Source: Robertmurraya kyonggiensis
GTDB lineage: Bacteria; Bacillota; Bacilli; Bacillales; Cytobacillaceae
DNA: 64,000 nt
NCBI RefSeq assembly: GCF_005116465.1
Contig: NZ_SWBM01000001.1
Coordinates: forward strand, 1,302,001 to 1,366,000
Direction of reading: 5' to 3'
Positions within the stretch are counted from its first letter, which is position 1. The number at the start of each line of letters is the position of its first letter. Below the pieces are notes generated by a model. It had not been told where the DNA came from, searched no databases, and saw only the letters and a program-made list of their open reading frames with translations. The translations under genes and the position numbers were made by a program. Below, piece after piece: positions 36,307-46,394 of this stretch.

Positions 36307-38028
36307 ATGGCTCGAATTGAATATCACAAAAAGACTGCAATACCTACTCGGTGGATCATTGGAGGACTATGTCTATCCGTCATTTTGATTGTATCTAGTA
36401 TTCTATTACTTTTATATCCATTTGCTACAAAAGAGAAGCTTGATTATTTTTCAGGGCAGAATCCGATTCTGTTTGAAGGAAAACAGCAAGGAAATGCGAT
36501 TATCGATGGGGACAGTGTTTATGTACCCTTAACCTTTATGCAGGAGAATATTGATGAGAGCATTACGTTTGATGAAAAATCAAATTCAATCATTATTACA
36601 ACATCAGACAAGGTCATACAAATGCCATCTGAATCGTTAACTTATTACGTGAATGAAAAGCCTGTTCAGTTGCATTTTTCACCGATAAGAGATGAAGAAG
36701 GTGAACTTTATCTGGCACTTGAACCGGTGATTGACCTATATCCGATTCAGTATTCTATCCTGCCAGATTCATCAGGTGTCTGGATTCAGAAGGATGGAGA
36801 AGAACTCGAACATGGAACGATTACAGTTGAGGATGTACATAAAGAAAAGCTACGTCTACGAAATGATGCTACCCTTCGTACTCCATACACGGCTGAAACA
36901 AAAGGGAACGAAGAGATCTATGTAGAAGGTGAAAAGGACGAATTTTATTTCGTGCGAAAAAAAGACGGAACAGCAGGATATGTGCATAAAAGGCTTGTTA
37001 ATAAAGGGAAGACGGAACAAATTACGGTTGCAAGGGAGCAAAAGGTAGCAGCTTTACCGAAGATTGATGGACCGATCCAACTAACATGGGAAGCTGTTTA
37101 TACGAAAAACCCTAAAACGGATAGCATTCCACAAATGCCAGGAGTGAATGTCGTATCACCTACTTGGTTTGAACTTGCCAATGAAGATGGCGAAATCAAA
37201 AATCTCGGCTCACTTGATTACGTCAATTGGGCGAAGAGTAATGGTTTTCAAGTGTGGGGACTGTTCTCGAATGCCTTTGATCCTGATTTAACATATAAGG
37301 CATTCAAGGATTTTGAAACTCGTCAAAAAATGATTCGTGAGCTTTTACATTATAGTCAAATTTATCATTTAGACGGAATCAATTTAGACATCGAAAACGT
37401 CAATCCTGAACATGGTCCATTAGTGACACAATTTGTACGGGAAGCAACTCCTTATTTTCACGAAGCGGGACTTATCGTTTCCATGGATATTACATTTATG
37501 GCGAGCGGGAATTGGTCTGCATTCTATGAAAGAGAGAAATTAGCTACTATCGTCGATTATTTGGCGGTAATGGCTTATGACGAACATTGGGGTTCTTCAC
37601 CAGTAGCAGGAAGCGTCGCGAGTCTTCCATGGGTAGAAAATAATCTTCAAGACATACTAGAACTTGTACCAAACGAAAAGCTAATTCTTGGTGTCCCACT
37701 CTATACACGTCTATGGGCAGTTAAAGATTCTGGTGAAGTTTCTTCTACAGCATTAGCCATGGATGAGGTAAAAGAATGGTTGGATACGAATAAACTTATA
37801 CCTGCCTACGATGAAGCCAGTGGACAGAATTACGCAGAGTTATATGTCAAAGAAGAGCAAACAACTTATAAGATTTGGCTTGAAGATGAATTGTCGTTAA
37901 AGAAAAGAGCGGAATTAGCCATGAAATATGAATTAGCAGGTGTTGCAAGCTGGTCACGATATTTTGCTGATGAAACAGCGTGGCTTGCATTGAACATGGA
38001 AAAAGCCGTAACACAAGACTCAAAATAA
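36307..38028 (+). CDS. Membrane-anchored GH18 glycosidase with SH3-type domain
   Basis: A 573-residue protein. One N-terminal anchor (about 17-40) is followed by a copper-amine-oxidase-N-like region (DGDSVYVPLTFMQENI), an SH3-type segment (LRLRNDATLRTPYT to GTAGYVHKRLV), and a GH18 barrel with the acidic motif DGINLDIEN (Asp356, Asp361, Glu363). This layout resembles the YaaH/SleL and YvbX-type glycosidases acting on peptidoglycan or cortex. It is extracytoplasmic. GGGAGGA lies upstream of the start. It is inserted between plsY and the CoA-binding gene. Confidence 0.85.
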   Translation: MARIEYHKKTAIPTRWIIGGLCLSVILIVSSILLLLYPFATKEKLDYFSGQNPILFEGKQQGNAIIDGDSVYVPLTFMQENIDESITFDEKSNSIIITTSDKVIQMPSESLTYYVNEKPVQLHFSPIRDEEGELYLALEPVIDLYPIQYSILPDSSGVWIQKDGEELEHGTITVEDVHKEKLRLRNDATLRTPYTAETKGNEEIYVEGEKDEFYFVRKKDGTAGYVHKRLVNKGKTEQITVAREQKVAALPKIDGPIQLTWEAVYTKNPKTDSIPQMPGVNVVSPTWFELANEDGEIKNLGSLDYVNWAKSNGFQVWGLFSNAFDPDLTYKAFKDFETRQKMIRELLHYSQIYHLDGINLDIENVNPEHGPLVTQFVREATPYFHEAGLIVSMDITFMASGNWSAFYEREKLATIVDYLAVMAYDEHWGSSPVAGSVASLPWVENNLQDILELVPNEKLILGVPLYTRLWAVKDSGEVSSTALAMDEVKEWLDTNKLIPAYDEASGQNYAELYVKEEQTTYKIWLEDELSLKKRAELAMKYELAGVASWSRYFADETAWLALNMEKAVTQDSK

Positions 38029-38113
38029 AACGTATTTCTAGAAATTTCTATATTAAAAACGTACAATAATTTCAACACTATTTTTATGCTATGAATTGAG
38101 AGGGGACCTATTA

Positions 38114-38527
38114 ATGTCGATCGAAATTCCAAGTCGTGAAGAGCTAGGAAAAATTTTGAAAAGAGTAAAACGTATTGCGGTTGTTGGCTTAAGCGGGAAT
38201 CCTGATAAAACATCTTACATGGTTTCAAAAGCGATGCAGGATGCAGGCTATGAAATCATCCCCGTTAATCCGACAGTGGACGAAGTACTAGGCGTAAAAG
38301 CGGTAAAAAGCTTAAAGGAAATTGAAGGACATATTGATGTTGTCAATGTCTTCCGTCGTCCAGAACACCTTATGGATGTGGCTAAAGAATTTGCTGATAT
38401 TGATGCTGAAATTTTCTGGGCACAGCAAGGAATCATCAACGAAGAGGCTTATGAATTTCTAAAAGATAAAGGATATACAGTCGTTATGGACCGTTGTATC
38501 AAAGTGGAACACGCCTTAACAAAATAG
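38114..38527 (+). CDS. yneT: CoA-binding domain protein (YneT-like)
   Basis: A 137-residue Rossmann-like protein of the YccU/CoA-binding family. IAVVGLSGNPDKTSYMVSKA is the nucleotide-binding start, with VNVFRRPEHLMDVAKEF and IFWAQQGIINEEAY following. The ATG at 38114 is placed by GAGAGGGG upstream. The precise role is unknown. Synteny with yneT upstream of parE is conserved. Confidence 0.88.
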   Translation: MSIEIPSREELGKILKRVKRIAVVGLSGNPDKTSYMVSKAMQDAGYEIIPVNPTVDEVLGVKAVKSLKEIEGHIDVVNVFRRPEHLMDVAKEFADIDAEIFWAQQGIINEEAYEFLKDKGYTVVMDRCIKVEHALTK

Positions 38528-38539
38528 TAATTACCAACT

Positions 38540-38565
38540 AACTGCCGGGTCATCTCGGCAGTTTT
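38540..38565 (+). terminator. Terminator after yneT
   Basis: AACTGCCG pairs with CGGCAGTT around an 8-nt loop, then T residues. Confidence 0.75.
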
Positions 38566-38981
38566 CATTTAGAAAAAAGCCTTGGTGAATCAATGCCTTT
38601 GAAAGCTATTTTTCAATTAACTATTTGCTAAATCATTATATTTATATAAAATAAGGCATAGACATGTATTTTTGTAAGGGTTTAGCAGTAATCGAAATTA
38701 GGAAAAAACTAGTATATTTCACCATCGAGCATGCTCACCCTCATAGATTTCAATAAATTTTTAAATCAAAAAACCTTTAAGTATGATAAGATGATCTTAA
38801 GGAACACTCGTTCTAATAGTGAAAATACCTAATACATAAAGGGTTTTCGAATCTTTTGCAGAATAAAAGAGTGGATTCGAAAAATATTATCCAAACAGAC
38901 AGAAATAACGTAGGCTAGAAATGTATTGATCCTGGGAACGATTCATTCCCGTGGTTTGCAGTAGATGAAAGGGGTATATAA
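38566..38981. other. Long regulatory region upstream of parE
   Basis: No gene is supported in these 416 bp. It contains a LexA-type site (38802-38813) and a 10-bp inverted repeat, TTTTCGAATC at 38844-38853 with GATTCGAAAA at 38874-38883. The latter can form a hairpin in the parE leader. Confidence 0.5.
38802..38813. promoter_or_regulatory. Candidate LexA (SOS) box upstream of parEC
   Basis: GAAC-ACTC-GTTC has the GAAC-N4-GTTC core of the Gram-positive LexA/DinR box and lies 169 bp before parE. parEC belongs to the SOS regulon in B. subtilis, which supports the call. Confidence 0.5.
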
Positions 38982-40961
38982 GTGGCAAGTAATCAACAAA
39001 CCTTTGAATATAACGATGATGCCATACAAGTACTAGAGGGTCTCGAAGCTGTACGTAAGCGTCCCGGAATGTACATTGGCAGTACAGACTCACGTGGTCT
39101 TCATCATTTAGTATATGAAATCGTAGATAACTCCGTGGATGAGGCTTTGGCTGGACACGGCGATCACATCATTGTCAAAATACACAAAGACAATTCAATC
39201 TCAGTTCAAGACAAAGGACGCGGGATGCCTACAGGTATGCATAAGCTTGGTAAGCCCACTCCTGAGGTGATCTTAACAGTCCTTCATGCTGGAGGAAAAT
39301 TCGGCCAGGGCGGCTATAAAACAAGTGGTGGTTTGCACGGAGTTGGTGCATCCGTTGTTAACGCACTATCCGAATGGCTTGTTGTAAAGATTAAGCGCGA
39401 TGGTTTCGTTTATGAACAACGATTTGAAAACGGTGGAGTACCAGTTACTACACTAGAAAAAGTCGGAAAAACGAACCAAACTGGTACAACCATTCATTTC
39501 AAACCAGATAGAACGATTTTCTCAACAACAACGTATAACTATGAAACATTGTGTGAACGTTTAAGAGAATCTGCCTTTCTATTAAAAGGAATGAGAATCG
39601 AAATCATTGATGAGCGCAACGACTTCCGTGAAGAATTCCATTATGAAAATGGAATTGAAGCCTTCGTTCAATATCTGAATGAAGAAAAAGATGTGCTTCA
39701 TCCTGTTATCAGCTTTGAAGGTTCATCTAGTGGAATTGAAGTTGATTTCGCGTTCCAATTCAATGACGGCTACTCTGAGAACGTTTTATCATTCGTTAAC
39801 AACGTCCGTACAAAAGACGGGGGAACGCACGAAGCTGGTGCGAAAACCGCGATGACCCGTGCGTTTAATGAATACGCTCGTAAGATTAACCTTTTAAAAG
39901 AAAAGGATAAGAACTTAGACGGTTCTGATATACGTGAAGGGTTTGCCGCCATCATTTCCGTACGTGTTCCTGAAGAATTACTCCAATTCGAAGGACAAAC
40001 AAAAGGAAAACTCGGAACAAGTGAAGCGCGTTCTGCAGTTGATTCTGTTGTTTCTGAGCATTTATCATACTTTTTTGAAGAGAACCCAGATATTAGTTCT
40101 CTTTTAATTAAAAAGGCAATTAAAGCTTTCCAAGCTCGTGAAGCGGCACGTAAAGCTCGTGAAGAAGCACGAAGCGGGAAGAAAAGAAAGAAATCAGAAG
40201 CGGTTTTATCTGGAAAGCTAACACCTGCCCAATCACGCAACCCACAGCGTAATGAAATATACCTCGTTGAGGGTGATTCAGCCGGTGGGTCAGCGAAGCA
40301 AGGACGTGACCGTAAGTTCCAGGCCGTACTTCCTTTACGTGGTAAGGTTATTAATACTGAAAAGGCAAAGCTAGAAGATATTTTCAAAAACGAAGAAATC
40401 AATACGATTATCTACACAATTGGAGCTGGAGTTGGTGCTGATTTCAATGTAGAGGATTGTAATTATGATAAAGTCGTCATCATGACCGATGCCGATACAG
40501 ACGGAGCACATATTCAAGTCTTACTTTTAACCTTCTTCTATCGCTATATGAAGCCGCTGATTGAAGCTGGAAAAGTGTATATCGCTCTTCCACCGCTTTA
40601 TAAAGTAAGTAAGGGAACTGGAAAAAAGGAAGTCATCGAATATGCTTGGAGCGACGATCAACTTTCTGATGCGGTTAAGAAGATCGGCAAAGGCTACATT
40701 ATTCAACGTTACAAAGGATTAGGGGAAATGAATGCGGATCAGCTTTGGGATACTACAATGAACCCAGAGACTCGTACTTTAATTCGTGTACGAATTGATG
40801 ATGCTGCTAGAGCTGAGAGACGCGTAACGACGTTAATGGGTGATAAGGTTGAGCCTCGTCGAAAGTGGATAGAATCTAATGTCGCGTTCGGTCTTGAAGA
40901 AGATGGAAGTATTTTGGAAAATGAAAATATTATCGTTGAAGAGGAGGTTACTGAAGCATGA
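38982..40961 (+). CDS. parE: DNA topoisomerase IV subunit B
   Basis: A 659-residue ATPase subunit of topoisomerase IV, which unlinks daughter chromosomes. It starts at GTG behind GAAAGGGG. The GHKL ATP site ([12 protein letters not shown]), the ATP lid [14 protein letters not shown], and TOPRIM motifs ([28 protein letters not shown]) are intact. It is distinguished from GyrB by its pairing with parC and the yne context. The stop overlaps the parC start (ATGA). Confidence 0.96.
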   Translation: MASNQQTFEYNDDAIQVLEGLEAVRKRPGMYIGSTDSRGLHHLVYEIVDNSVDEALAGHGDHIIVKIHKDNSISVQDKGRGMPTGMHKLGKPTPEVILTVLHAGGKFGQGGYKTSGGLHGVGASVVNALSEWLVVKIKRDGFVYEQRFENGGVPVTTLEKVGKTNQTGTTIHFKPDRTIFSTTTYNYETLCERLRESAFLLKGMRIEIIDERNDFREEFHYENGIEAFVQYLNEEKDVLHPVISFEGSSSGIEVDFAFQFNDGYSENVLSFVNNVRTKDGGTHEAGAKTAMTRAFNEYARKINLLKEKDKNLDGSDIREGFAAIISVRVPEELLQFEGQTKGKLGTSEARSAVDSVVSEHLSYFFEENPDISSLLIKKAIKAFQAREAARKAREEARSGKKRKKSEAVLSGKLTPAQSRNPQRNEIYLVEGDSAGGSAKQGRDRKFQAVLPLRGKVINTEKAKLEDIFKNEEINTIIYTIGAGVGADFNVEDCNYDKVVIMTDADTDGAHIQVLLLTFFYRYMKPLIEAGKVYIALPPLYKVSKGTGKKEVIEYAWSDDQLSDAVKKIGKGYIIQRYKGLGEMNADQLWDTTMNPETRTLIRVRIDDAARAERRVTTLMGDKVEPRRKWIESNVAFGLEEDGSILENENIIVEEEVTEA

Positions 40962-43399
40962 GTTCAGTAGAAAACATCCGTGACCTCCCGTTAGAAGATG
41001 TAATTGGGGATCGATTTGGTCGTTATAGTAAATATATTATTCAGGATCGTGCTTTACCGGATGCTCGTGATGGATTAAAACCGGTACAGCGCAGAATCCT
41101 GTATGCGATGCATGTGGAAGGCAATACCCAAGAAAAAGGTTTCCGTAAGTCAGCAAAAACAGTCGGAAACGTTATTGGTAACTACCATCCACATGGTGAT
41201 AGCTCTGTGTATGAAGCAATGGTAAGGATGAGTCAGGATTGGAAGGTCCGCAATGTTCTCGTTGAAATGCATGGGAATAACGGGAGTATTGACGGGGATC
41301 CGCCTGCAGCGATGCGTTATACAGAGGCACGATTATCCTCTATTGCATCAGAATTGCTACGAGACATCGATAAAAGAACGGTTGACTTAGTACCTAACTT
41401 TGATGATACAGCGAATGAGCCAACTGTTTTACCAGCGATGTATCCGAACCTATTGGTAAATGGTTCAACAGGAATTTCTGCTGGGTATGCAACTGATATT
41501 CCACCACATAACCTTGCTGAGATTATCGATGGGGTTATCATGCGAATGGACAATCCATCTACAACTGTCGATGATCTTATGACGGTCATTAAGGGACCTG
41601 ATTTCCCAACTGGCGCGATTATCCAAGGTGTAGATGGAATCAAGAAAGCATACGAAACAGGTAAAGGAAAATTCATCATTCGAGGAAAAGCTGAGATTGA
41701 AAACACTCGAGGTGGTAAACAGCAAATTGTTATTACCGAAATTCCTTACGAAGTGAATAAAGCCAATCTCGTAAAAAGAATTGATGAGTTTCGTCTAGAC
41801 CGCAAAGTCGAGGGCATTTCAGAAGTTCGTGATGAAACCGATCGTACTGGGCTTCGCGTTGTTATCGATTTGAAAAAAGAAGCCGATGCAAGCGGCGTGC
41901 TCATGTACCTTTATAAAAATAGCGATCTTCAAGTGACTTACAGCTTCAATATGGTCGCAATTCACAACAGACGTCCAGAACTAATGGGCTTAATTGGACT
42001 GTTAGATGCTTATATTGAGCATCAAAAAGAAGTAGTCACTAGAAGAACACAATTTGACCTTCAAAAAGCAAAAGACCGCCAGCATATTGTTGAAGGTCTC
42101 ATGAAGGCACTTTCGATTTTAGATCAAGTCATTGCAACAATCCGCGCATCAAAAGATAAGCGTAACGCGAAGGATAATTTAATTGCAAAATTCCAATTTT
42201 CTGAAGCTCAAGCTGAAGCGATTGTTTCCTTGCAGTTATACCGTTTAACAAATACCGATATTACTGCGTTACAAGAAGAAGCTGAAGAGCTTGCGAAAAA
42301 AGTTGAAGAATATACAGCCATTTTAGCAAGTGAAAATAAGCTTTTATCCGTCATTAAGAAAGAGCTTAAGGATGTCAGAAAACGTTTTGCTGATGCGAGA
42401 CGTACCCAAATTGAAGCTGAAATTGAAGAAATCAAAATCAATTTAGAAGTTTTAATTGCAAGTGAGGATGTTATCGTTTCCGTTACTAAGGAAGGTTATG
42501 TGAAACGTACAAGCACTCGTTCCTATGCTGCCTCTAATGGACAGGATTTCGGGATGAAGGACTCAGACCGCTTGCTTGCTCAATTAGAGGTAAATACGAC
42601 AGAAGTGGTCTTGTTATTCACGAATAAGGGTAATTATTTATACTGCCCAGTTCATGAGCTTCCAGATATTCGTTGGAAAGACCTTGGTCAGCATATCGCG
42701 AATATCGTGCCAATCGACCGTGATGAGACGATTATCAAAGCACTTCCTGTTAAAGATTTTGAAAAAGACTCATTCCTTCTATTTGTCACAAAACAGGGCA
42801 TGGTTAAGAAAACCGAATTAAAGCATTACAAAGCGCAAAGATACTCGAAACCGCTTGTAGGAATAAATTTAAAGGGCTCAGACGAAGTTATTGATGTCCA
42901 TGAAACAGATGGAAAGAAAGAGATCTTCTTAACGAGTCATTTAGGTTATGGATTACGTTTCCTTGAAGAAGAAGTTAGCATCGTGGGTGCTCGTGCTGCT
43001 GGTGTTAAGGGAATGAACCTGAAGGATGGCGACTACGTTACTAGTGGAAGCGTGATTCAGGATTCAAAGGATGAAAGTATCGTTATCGTCACACAGCGTG
43101 GCTCAATCAAGAGAATGAAGCTTGCAGAATTCGAGTTAACAAGTCGAGCAAAACGCGGTGTCGTGATGCTGAGAGAGCTTAAATCGAATCCACACCGAGT
43201 AGCAGGTGCAACACTTGCAAGGGATGAAGATGAAATCTTTGTCCAGTCTGAAAAAGGACAAATTGAAAGTATCAAAGCTTCCGAGTTAAGATTTAACGAT
43301 CGCTATACAAATGGTTCATTCATTATGGATGAAACAGATAGTGGAAAAGTTATTTTACTTTGGAAAGTGGAATCGACTGTAAAGGACAATGTCGAATAA
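40958..43399 (+). CDS. parC: DNA topoisomerase IV subunit A
   Basis: An 813-residue DNA-cleaving subunit. The catalytic Tyr121 lies in [11 protein letters not shown]. The quinolone-resistance region [17 protein letters not shown] keeps Ser82 and Glu86, equivalent to the sensitive residues of S. aureus GrlA, so no target-site resistance is apparent. The C-terminal half forms the beta-pinwheel. It is translationally coupled to parE and ends at a strong terminator. Confidence 0.96.
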   Translation: MSSVENIRDLPLEDVIGDRFGRYSKYIIQDRALPDARDGLKPVQRRILYAMHVEGNTQEKGFRKSAKTVGNVIGNYHPHGDSSVYEAMVRMSQDWKVRNVLVEMHGNNGSIDGDPPAAMRYTEARLSSIASELLRDIDKRTVDLVPNFDDTANEPTVLPAMYPNLLVNGSTGISAGYATDIPPHNLAEIIDGVIMRMDNPSTTVDDLMTVIKGPDFPTGAIIQGVDGIKKAYETGKGKFIIRGKAEIENTRGGKQQIVITEIPYEVNKANLVKRIDEFRLDRKVEGISEVRDETDRTGLRVVIDLKKEADASGVLMYLYKNSDLQVTYSFNMVAIHNRRPELMGLIGLLDAYIEHQKEVVTRRTQFDLQKAKDRQHIVEGLMKALSILDQVIATIRASKDKRNAKDNLIAKFQFSEAQAEAIVSLQLYRLTNTDITALQEEAEELAKKVEEYTAILASENKLLSVIKKELKDVRKRFADARRTQIEAEIEEIKINLEVLIASEDVIVSVTKEGYVKRTSTRSYAASNGQDFGMKDSDRLLAQLEVNTTEVVLLFTNKGNYLYCPVHELPDIRWKDLGQHIANIVPIDRDETIIKALPVKDFEKDSFLLFVTKQGMVKKTELKHYKAQRYSKPLVGINLKGSDEVIDVHETDGKKEIFLTSHLGYGLRFLEEEVSIVGARAAGVKGMNLKDGDYVTSGSVIQDSKDESIVIVTQRGSIKRMKLAEFELTSRAKRGVVMLRELKSNPHRVAGATLARDEDEIFVQSEKGQIESIKASELRFNDRYTNGSFIMDETDSGKVILLWKVESTVKDNVE

Positions 43400-43407
43400 A
43401 TAATAAG

Positions 43408-43440
43408 AATTCCCTGCTAAAAACAGCAGGGGATTTTTTT
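43408..43440 (+). terminator. Terminator after parC
   Basis: TCCCTGCT pairs with AGCAGGGG-A around AAAAAC, followed by seven T residues. Confidence 0.85.
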
Positions 43441-43500
43441 GCATCTTTTACCAAAAACTGGACATAATAAGCGTAATCGTGAAAGAGGGAGGACCTAAGC

Positions 43501-44277
43501 ATGAAAAAGGAATTGTTTTTTCTCGTTTCCGCATTCTTTTTTATGTCCATGACTGCGATTACAGTAGTGTACGCAGTAGAGGAAGAAGCCAAAGAAAAAT
43601 CGGAGATTATTGCAGAATCAGATGTTGATGTATCAGGGGACGGTGTAGCTGAAAATATCGTTGTTAAAGGTAGCATATTAGAAGAGAATGAATCTCTTTA
43701 TAAAAACGTCACCATTCATCTGTCAGACCCAAATGGTCAAAAACAGAAAATAGCTTTAGAGGATGGATTTAAGCCAAAATTGACATTCCGTGACTTGAAT
43801 CAAGATGGTGTAAAAGACATATATGTGGCCATACCTACACATGGTAGTGGCGGAGTATCCAATTATTATTTATATACGGCTAAGGACTTTCAGATTACAG
43901 ATTTAACTGTACCAGACCCACTAGTTATCCAAAGTCAATTTTTAAACGGATATAAGGCAAAGATTACAATTGAAGACAATAATAAAACTCATAAATTCAA
44001 TTTAAAAAATCGCGCAGAGGAATATGAGAATTCTGGGCTTTATTTTCAAGGAAAAATGAACGAACCAACTGAACTGATGATTCATGCTTACAGTAAGTTA
44101 GAACCTGTAAAAGTAAGGGGGAAGAAGGTAGGTTTAAGAGGGACGCAGCAAATTAGCGGGGCATATAATGCTGATCTAATAGGTAAAATCGAATCAACCT
44201 GGATATATCAAAACGGAAAATGGGAGTTACTCCGGACGAAGGTTTTTGAAACTTCTGATGAAAAAGGAAAAGAATGA
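43501..44277 (+). CDS. Secreted protein with VCBS/FG-GAP-like calcium motifs
   Basis: A 258-residue exported protein with a signal peptide (MKKELFFLVSAFFFMSMTAI, cleavage near VYA at 25). Two D-x-x-x-DG-x-x motifs (DVDVSGDGVAENIVV and FRDLNQDGVKDIYVAIP) look like FG-GAP/VCBS calcium loops. The remainder is beta-rich and unrecognised. GGAGGA precedes the ATG. The function is unknown; a surface or wall role is plausible. Confidence 0.6.
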   Translation: MKKELFFLVSAFFFMSMTAITVVYAVEEEAKEKSEIIAESDVDVSGDGVAENIVVKGSILEENESLYKNVTIHLSDPNGQKQKIALEDGFKPKLTFRDLNQDGVKDIYVAIPTHGSGGVSNYYLYTAKDFQITDLTVPDPLVIQSQFLNGYKAKITIEDNNKTHKFNLKNRAEEYENSGLYFQGKMNEPTELMIHAYSKLEPVKVRGKKVGLRGTQQISGAYNADLIGKIESTWIYQNGKWELLRTKVFETSDEKGKE

Positions 44278-44356
44278 ATAGGCACATGTCACCCTTTGCT
44301 AATTTTTAACATACAATACGGTAGTAAATACTTCATCATTTAGGGGGACACCTTCT

Positions 44357-44836
44357 ATGAGCAAGTTCATTCCTTCTAACCTCAGTGTGAAATTCTTACC
44401 GCCAGCCACCCCTTATAAGCCCGTTGATGAAAGAAAATATACAATGACTCATTCTGATGAGACAGGGGAATTATTTCTAACGATTGGCTATTGCTACGAT
44501 GAAAGTGCCATTAATGCAAATTTTCGGGGTGAAGTTCTAGCAGAATGGATACCACGTATGGGTCAGTATATTCTAAGTGGAAAAGTACATGTATGCGGTG
44601 GGGAATATGACGAGCAATATGCCAAAATCCGCTTTATGATCTTTCAAAAAGAGTTGAGTTTAGCCTTAACCTCAATTGTCTATGGAGATAGAGGGCTTTA
44701 TCAGTATTACCCTTGGTTGCTTGATTCACCAATCTATATCCAATTTGAGTCAAGATACCCGTTATATCATCAATTGTTGTATTATGGAACACCACGACAA
44801 TACTTAACGGCAGCTTTACAAGAATCGGTTTCTTAA
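44357..44836 (+). CDS. Staygreen-family protein
   Basis: A 159-residue protein. NLSVKFLPPATPYKPVDERK, YTMTHSDETGELFLTIG and YCYDESAINANFRGEVLAEW match the staygreen family. Plant members are magnesium dechelatases acting on chlorophyll; bacterial members occur in non-photosynthetic Firmicutes, where their substrate is unknown. AGGGGG lies before the ATG. It is a single gene with its own terminator. Confidence 0.8.
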   Translation: MSKFIPSNLSVKFLPPATPYKPVDERKYTMTHSDETGELFLTIGYCYDESAINANFRGEVLAEWIPRMGQYILSGKVHVCGGEYDEQYAKIRFMIFQKELSLALTSIVYGDRGLYQYYPWLLDSPIYIQFESRYPLYHQLLYYGTPRQYLTAALQESVS

Positions 44837-44859
44837 CACAGGAAAATCCTGTGTTTTTT
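44834..44859 (+). terminator. Terminator after the staygreen gene
   Basis: AACACAGGA-AAA-TCCTGTGTT followed by T residues. Confidence 0.85.
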
Positions 44860-44933
44860 GTTTGCAGTTGAAGGGTGGAGAATGTATTAACCATAATATG
44901 ATTATGTTAACTAATTTATAAGAAAGTGATTTT

Positions 44934-44964
44934 AAAAAGGCAGAAGAGTTTATATCTGCCTTCT
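44934..44964 (-). terminator. Terminator after the 41-aa gene
   Basis: On the minus strand AAGGCAGA pairs with TCTGCCTT, then T residues. Confidence 0.7.
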
Positions 44965-44974
44965 TAGATTAGTG

Positions 44975-45100
44975 TTATTTCCTTTTTTGGCTCTTTAACT
45001 TGTTCATTTCAAGTTCAGCAGCATATTCCTCTTGTGTTTTTCCTTGTTTTTGACTTTCTGATTGAATTTTCCTGAACTTATTATCGTTTAGATTAGGCAT
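44975..45100 (-). CDS. Small basic hypothetical protein (41 aa)
   Basis: 41 residues (MPNLNDNKFRKIQSESQKQG, then KTQEEYAAELEMNKLKSQKR) behind an excellent AAGGAGGTG ribosome-binding site. It is hydrophilic and helical, like many Bacillus small spore-associated or stress proteins. The family is not recognised. The ribosome-binding site and the dedicated terminator argue that it is real. Confidence 0.65.
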   Translation of the reverse strand: MPNLNDNKFRKIQSESQKQGKTQEEYAAELEMNKLKSQKRK

Positions 45101-45241
45101 GTTAACACCTCCTTATGAACAATGATATTTTGTACCAAGAAAAGAGGATTATGCCTTTACGCAATTTGAATTTATAAATGAATTGGCGAATTTTCGGGAA
45201 ATGTAATGAGGTAGGCGATACTCATACTAGGAGGTTACACA

Positions 45242-45403
45242 ATGAAAGATAAGAAAACAGAAGCCGAATACGCAAATCTAAAGATTAATCAAATACTTAA
45301 TGACGAAAACGAAACTAATACACTAGATGAAGAACCACTAATCAATAACAATAACATTGCGCTTGTCATTAAAGGGCAAGACAACGGACCAAACGAAGAA
45401 TGA
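45242..45403 (+). CDS. Small acidic hypothetical protein (53 aa)
   Basis: 53 residues, acidic and Asn-rich (AEYANLKINQILNDENETNT, then NNNNIALVIKGQDNGPNEE), with TAGGAGG before the ATG and a strong terminator after the stop. No family is recognised. It is divergent from the 41-aa gene, so the two may share a regulatory region of about 140 bp. Confidence 0.6.
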   Translation: MKDKKTEAEYANLKINQILNDENETNTLDEEPLINNNNIALVIKGQDNGPNEE

Positions 45404-45420
45404 AATCTCTTTTTAAAATT

Positions 45421-45456
45421 AAAAAAGCTAGGGATATTTAACGTCCCTAGCTTTTT
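45421..45456 (+). terminator. Terminator after the 53-aa gene
   Basis: AAAAAGCTAGGGA pairs with TCCCTAGCTTTTT (13 bp). Confidence 0.9.
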
Positions 45457-45463
45457 GTGTATC

Positions 45464-46264
45464 TTATGAAAGGCCAATTAAATGGCGAACGGCATGAGCA
45501 AATCCATTTTCATCATTGCTTTTCGTAATAATATCAGCTTCTTTTTGAACGTCAGCTGGAGCATTGCTCATAGCAACAGCAGTCGTAGCTACCTTAAACT
45601 GTTCCACATCATTTCCACCATCACCAAAAGCATAAATCTCATCGAACTTTGTGTCCGTTAATTTCTGATAGCGAAGAAGGGCGGTACCTTTATTTGCTTC
45701 AATAGAAGTAAATTCCACATTATTTGGGTGAGAGGAAGCCATTGATATTTCTAATTTACCTTCAATTGCTTCTTTCACCTGTTGAATTTTTTCTAATTGG
45801 TCGTGACGAGAGACCGCCATAACTTTATAAATTTTCAGATCTTCTTTTGCAAAAATTTGATCGTAGTCATATCCAGCAAAAATTTGTTCAATTTCATCAT
45901 CACTTTTACCACGTAGCAATGGATTTCTACAAGGAAATCCACCTTGGTTGGTATAAACCATTACCCATAAACCAAGTTTTTGCAAAATCGGAAATAGCTC
46001 TTTATACAGCGATACTGGGATCGAAGCTTCAAATAATACATCTTTATTTTTGGAATACAAGACTGTACCGTTAATCGTAATAATAGGTGTATCAAGTTGC
46101 TTAATCGCGTCAAATTGAATAACATCTTCAAGCGCTCTGCCTGTATTGATTATGATGCTGTGTCCTTGAGCTTTTAATTCCTCAAGAACCTTGAAGTTTT
46201 CCTCAGGGATTTCACTGTTTGAGTTTAATAGTGTACCGTCTAAATCAATCGAGAAGCATTTCAT
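45464..46264 (-). CDS. Cof-type HAD-IIB phosphatase
   Basis: A 266-residue haloacid-dehalogenase phosphatase. SIDLDGTLLNSN gives the nucleophile and acid/base aspartates (7 and 9), IINTGRALEDV is motif II and FGDGGNDVEQFKV is motif IV. A C2-type cap lies between them. Such enzymes dephosphorylate sugar phosphates or flavin precursors; the substrate cannot be predicted. GAAAGGAA lies before the ATG. Confidence 0.88.
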   Translation of the reverse strand: MKCFSIDLDGTLLNSNSEIPEENFKVLEELKAQGHSIIINTGRALEDVIQFDAIKQLDTPIITINGTVLYSKNKDVLFEASIPVSLYKELFPILQKLGLWVMVYTNQGGFPCRNPLLRGKSDDEIEQIFAGYDYDQIFAKEDLKIYKVMAVSRHDQLEKIQQVKEAIEGKLEISMASSHPNNVEFTSIEANKGTALLRYQKLTDTKFDEIYAFGDGGNDVEQFKVATTAVAMSNAPADVQKEADIITKSNDENGFAHAVRHLIGLS

Positions 46265-46344
46265 TATGTTAATTCCTTTCTGTATTAGCTACTGCTAACT
46301 ATACCAAAGATAGTGAAAATGATAAACTATGCTCCTTTATAAAA

Positions 46345-46384
46345 ATAAATGGCTGATTCGCTTAGAAAATAACGAATCAGCCAG
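46345..46384 (-). terminator. Terminator after the subtilisin-like gene
   Basis: TGGCTGATTCG pairs with CGAATCAGCCA (11 bp, 12-nt loop), with T residues on the minus strand. Confidence 0.85.
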
Positions 46385-46394
46385 AAACCACACA

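Noticed and set aside
39770-40402. 210-aa antisense ORF within parE
   Set aside because: It is the complement of a highly conserved gene with no ribosome-binding site; long antisense frames are common opposite such codon usage.
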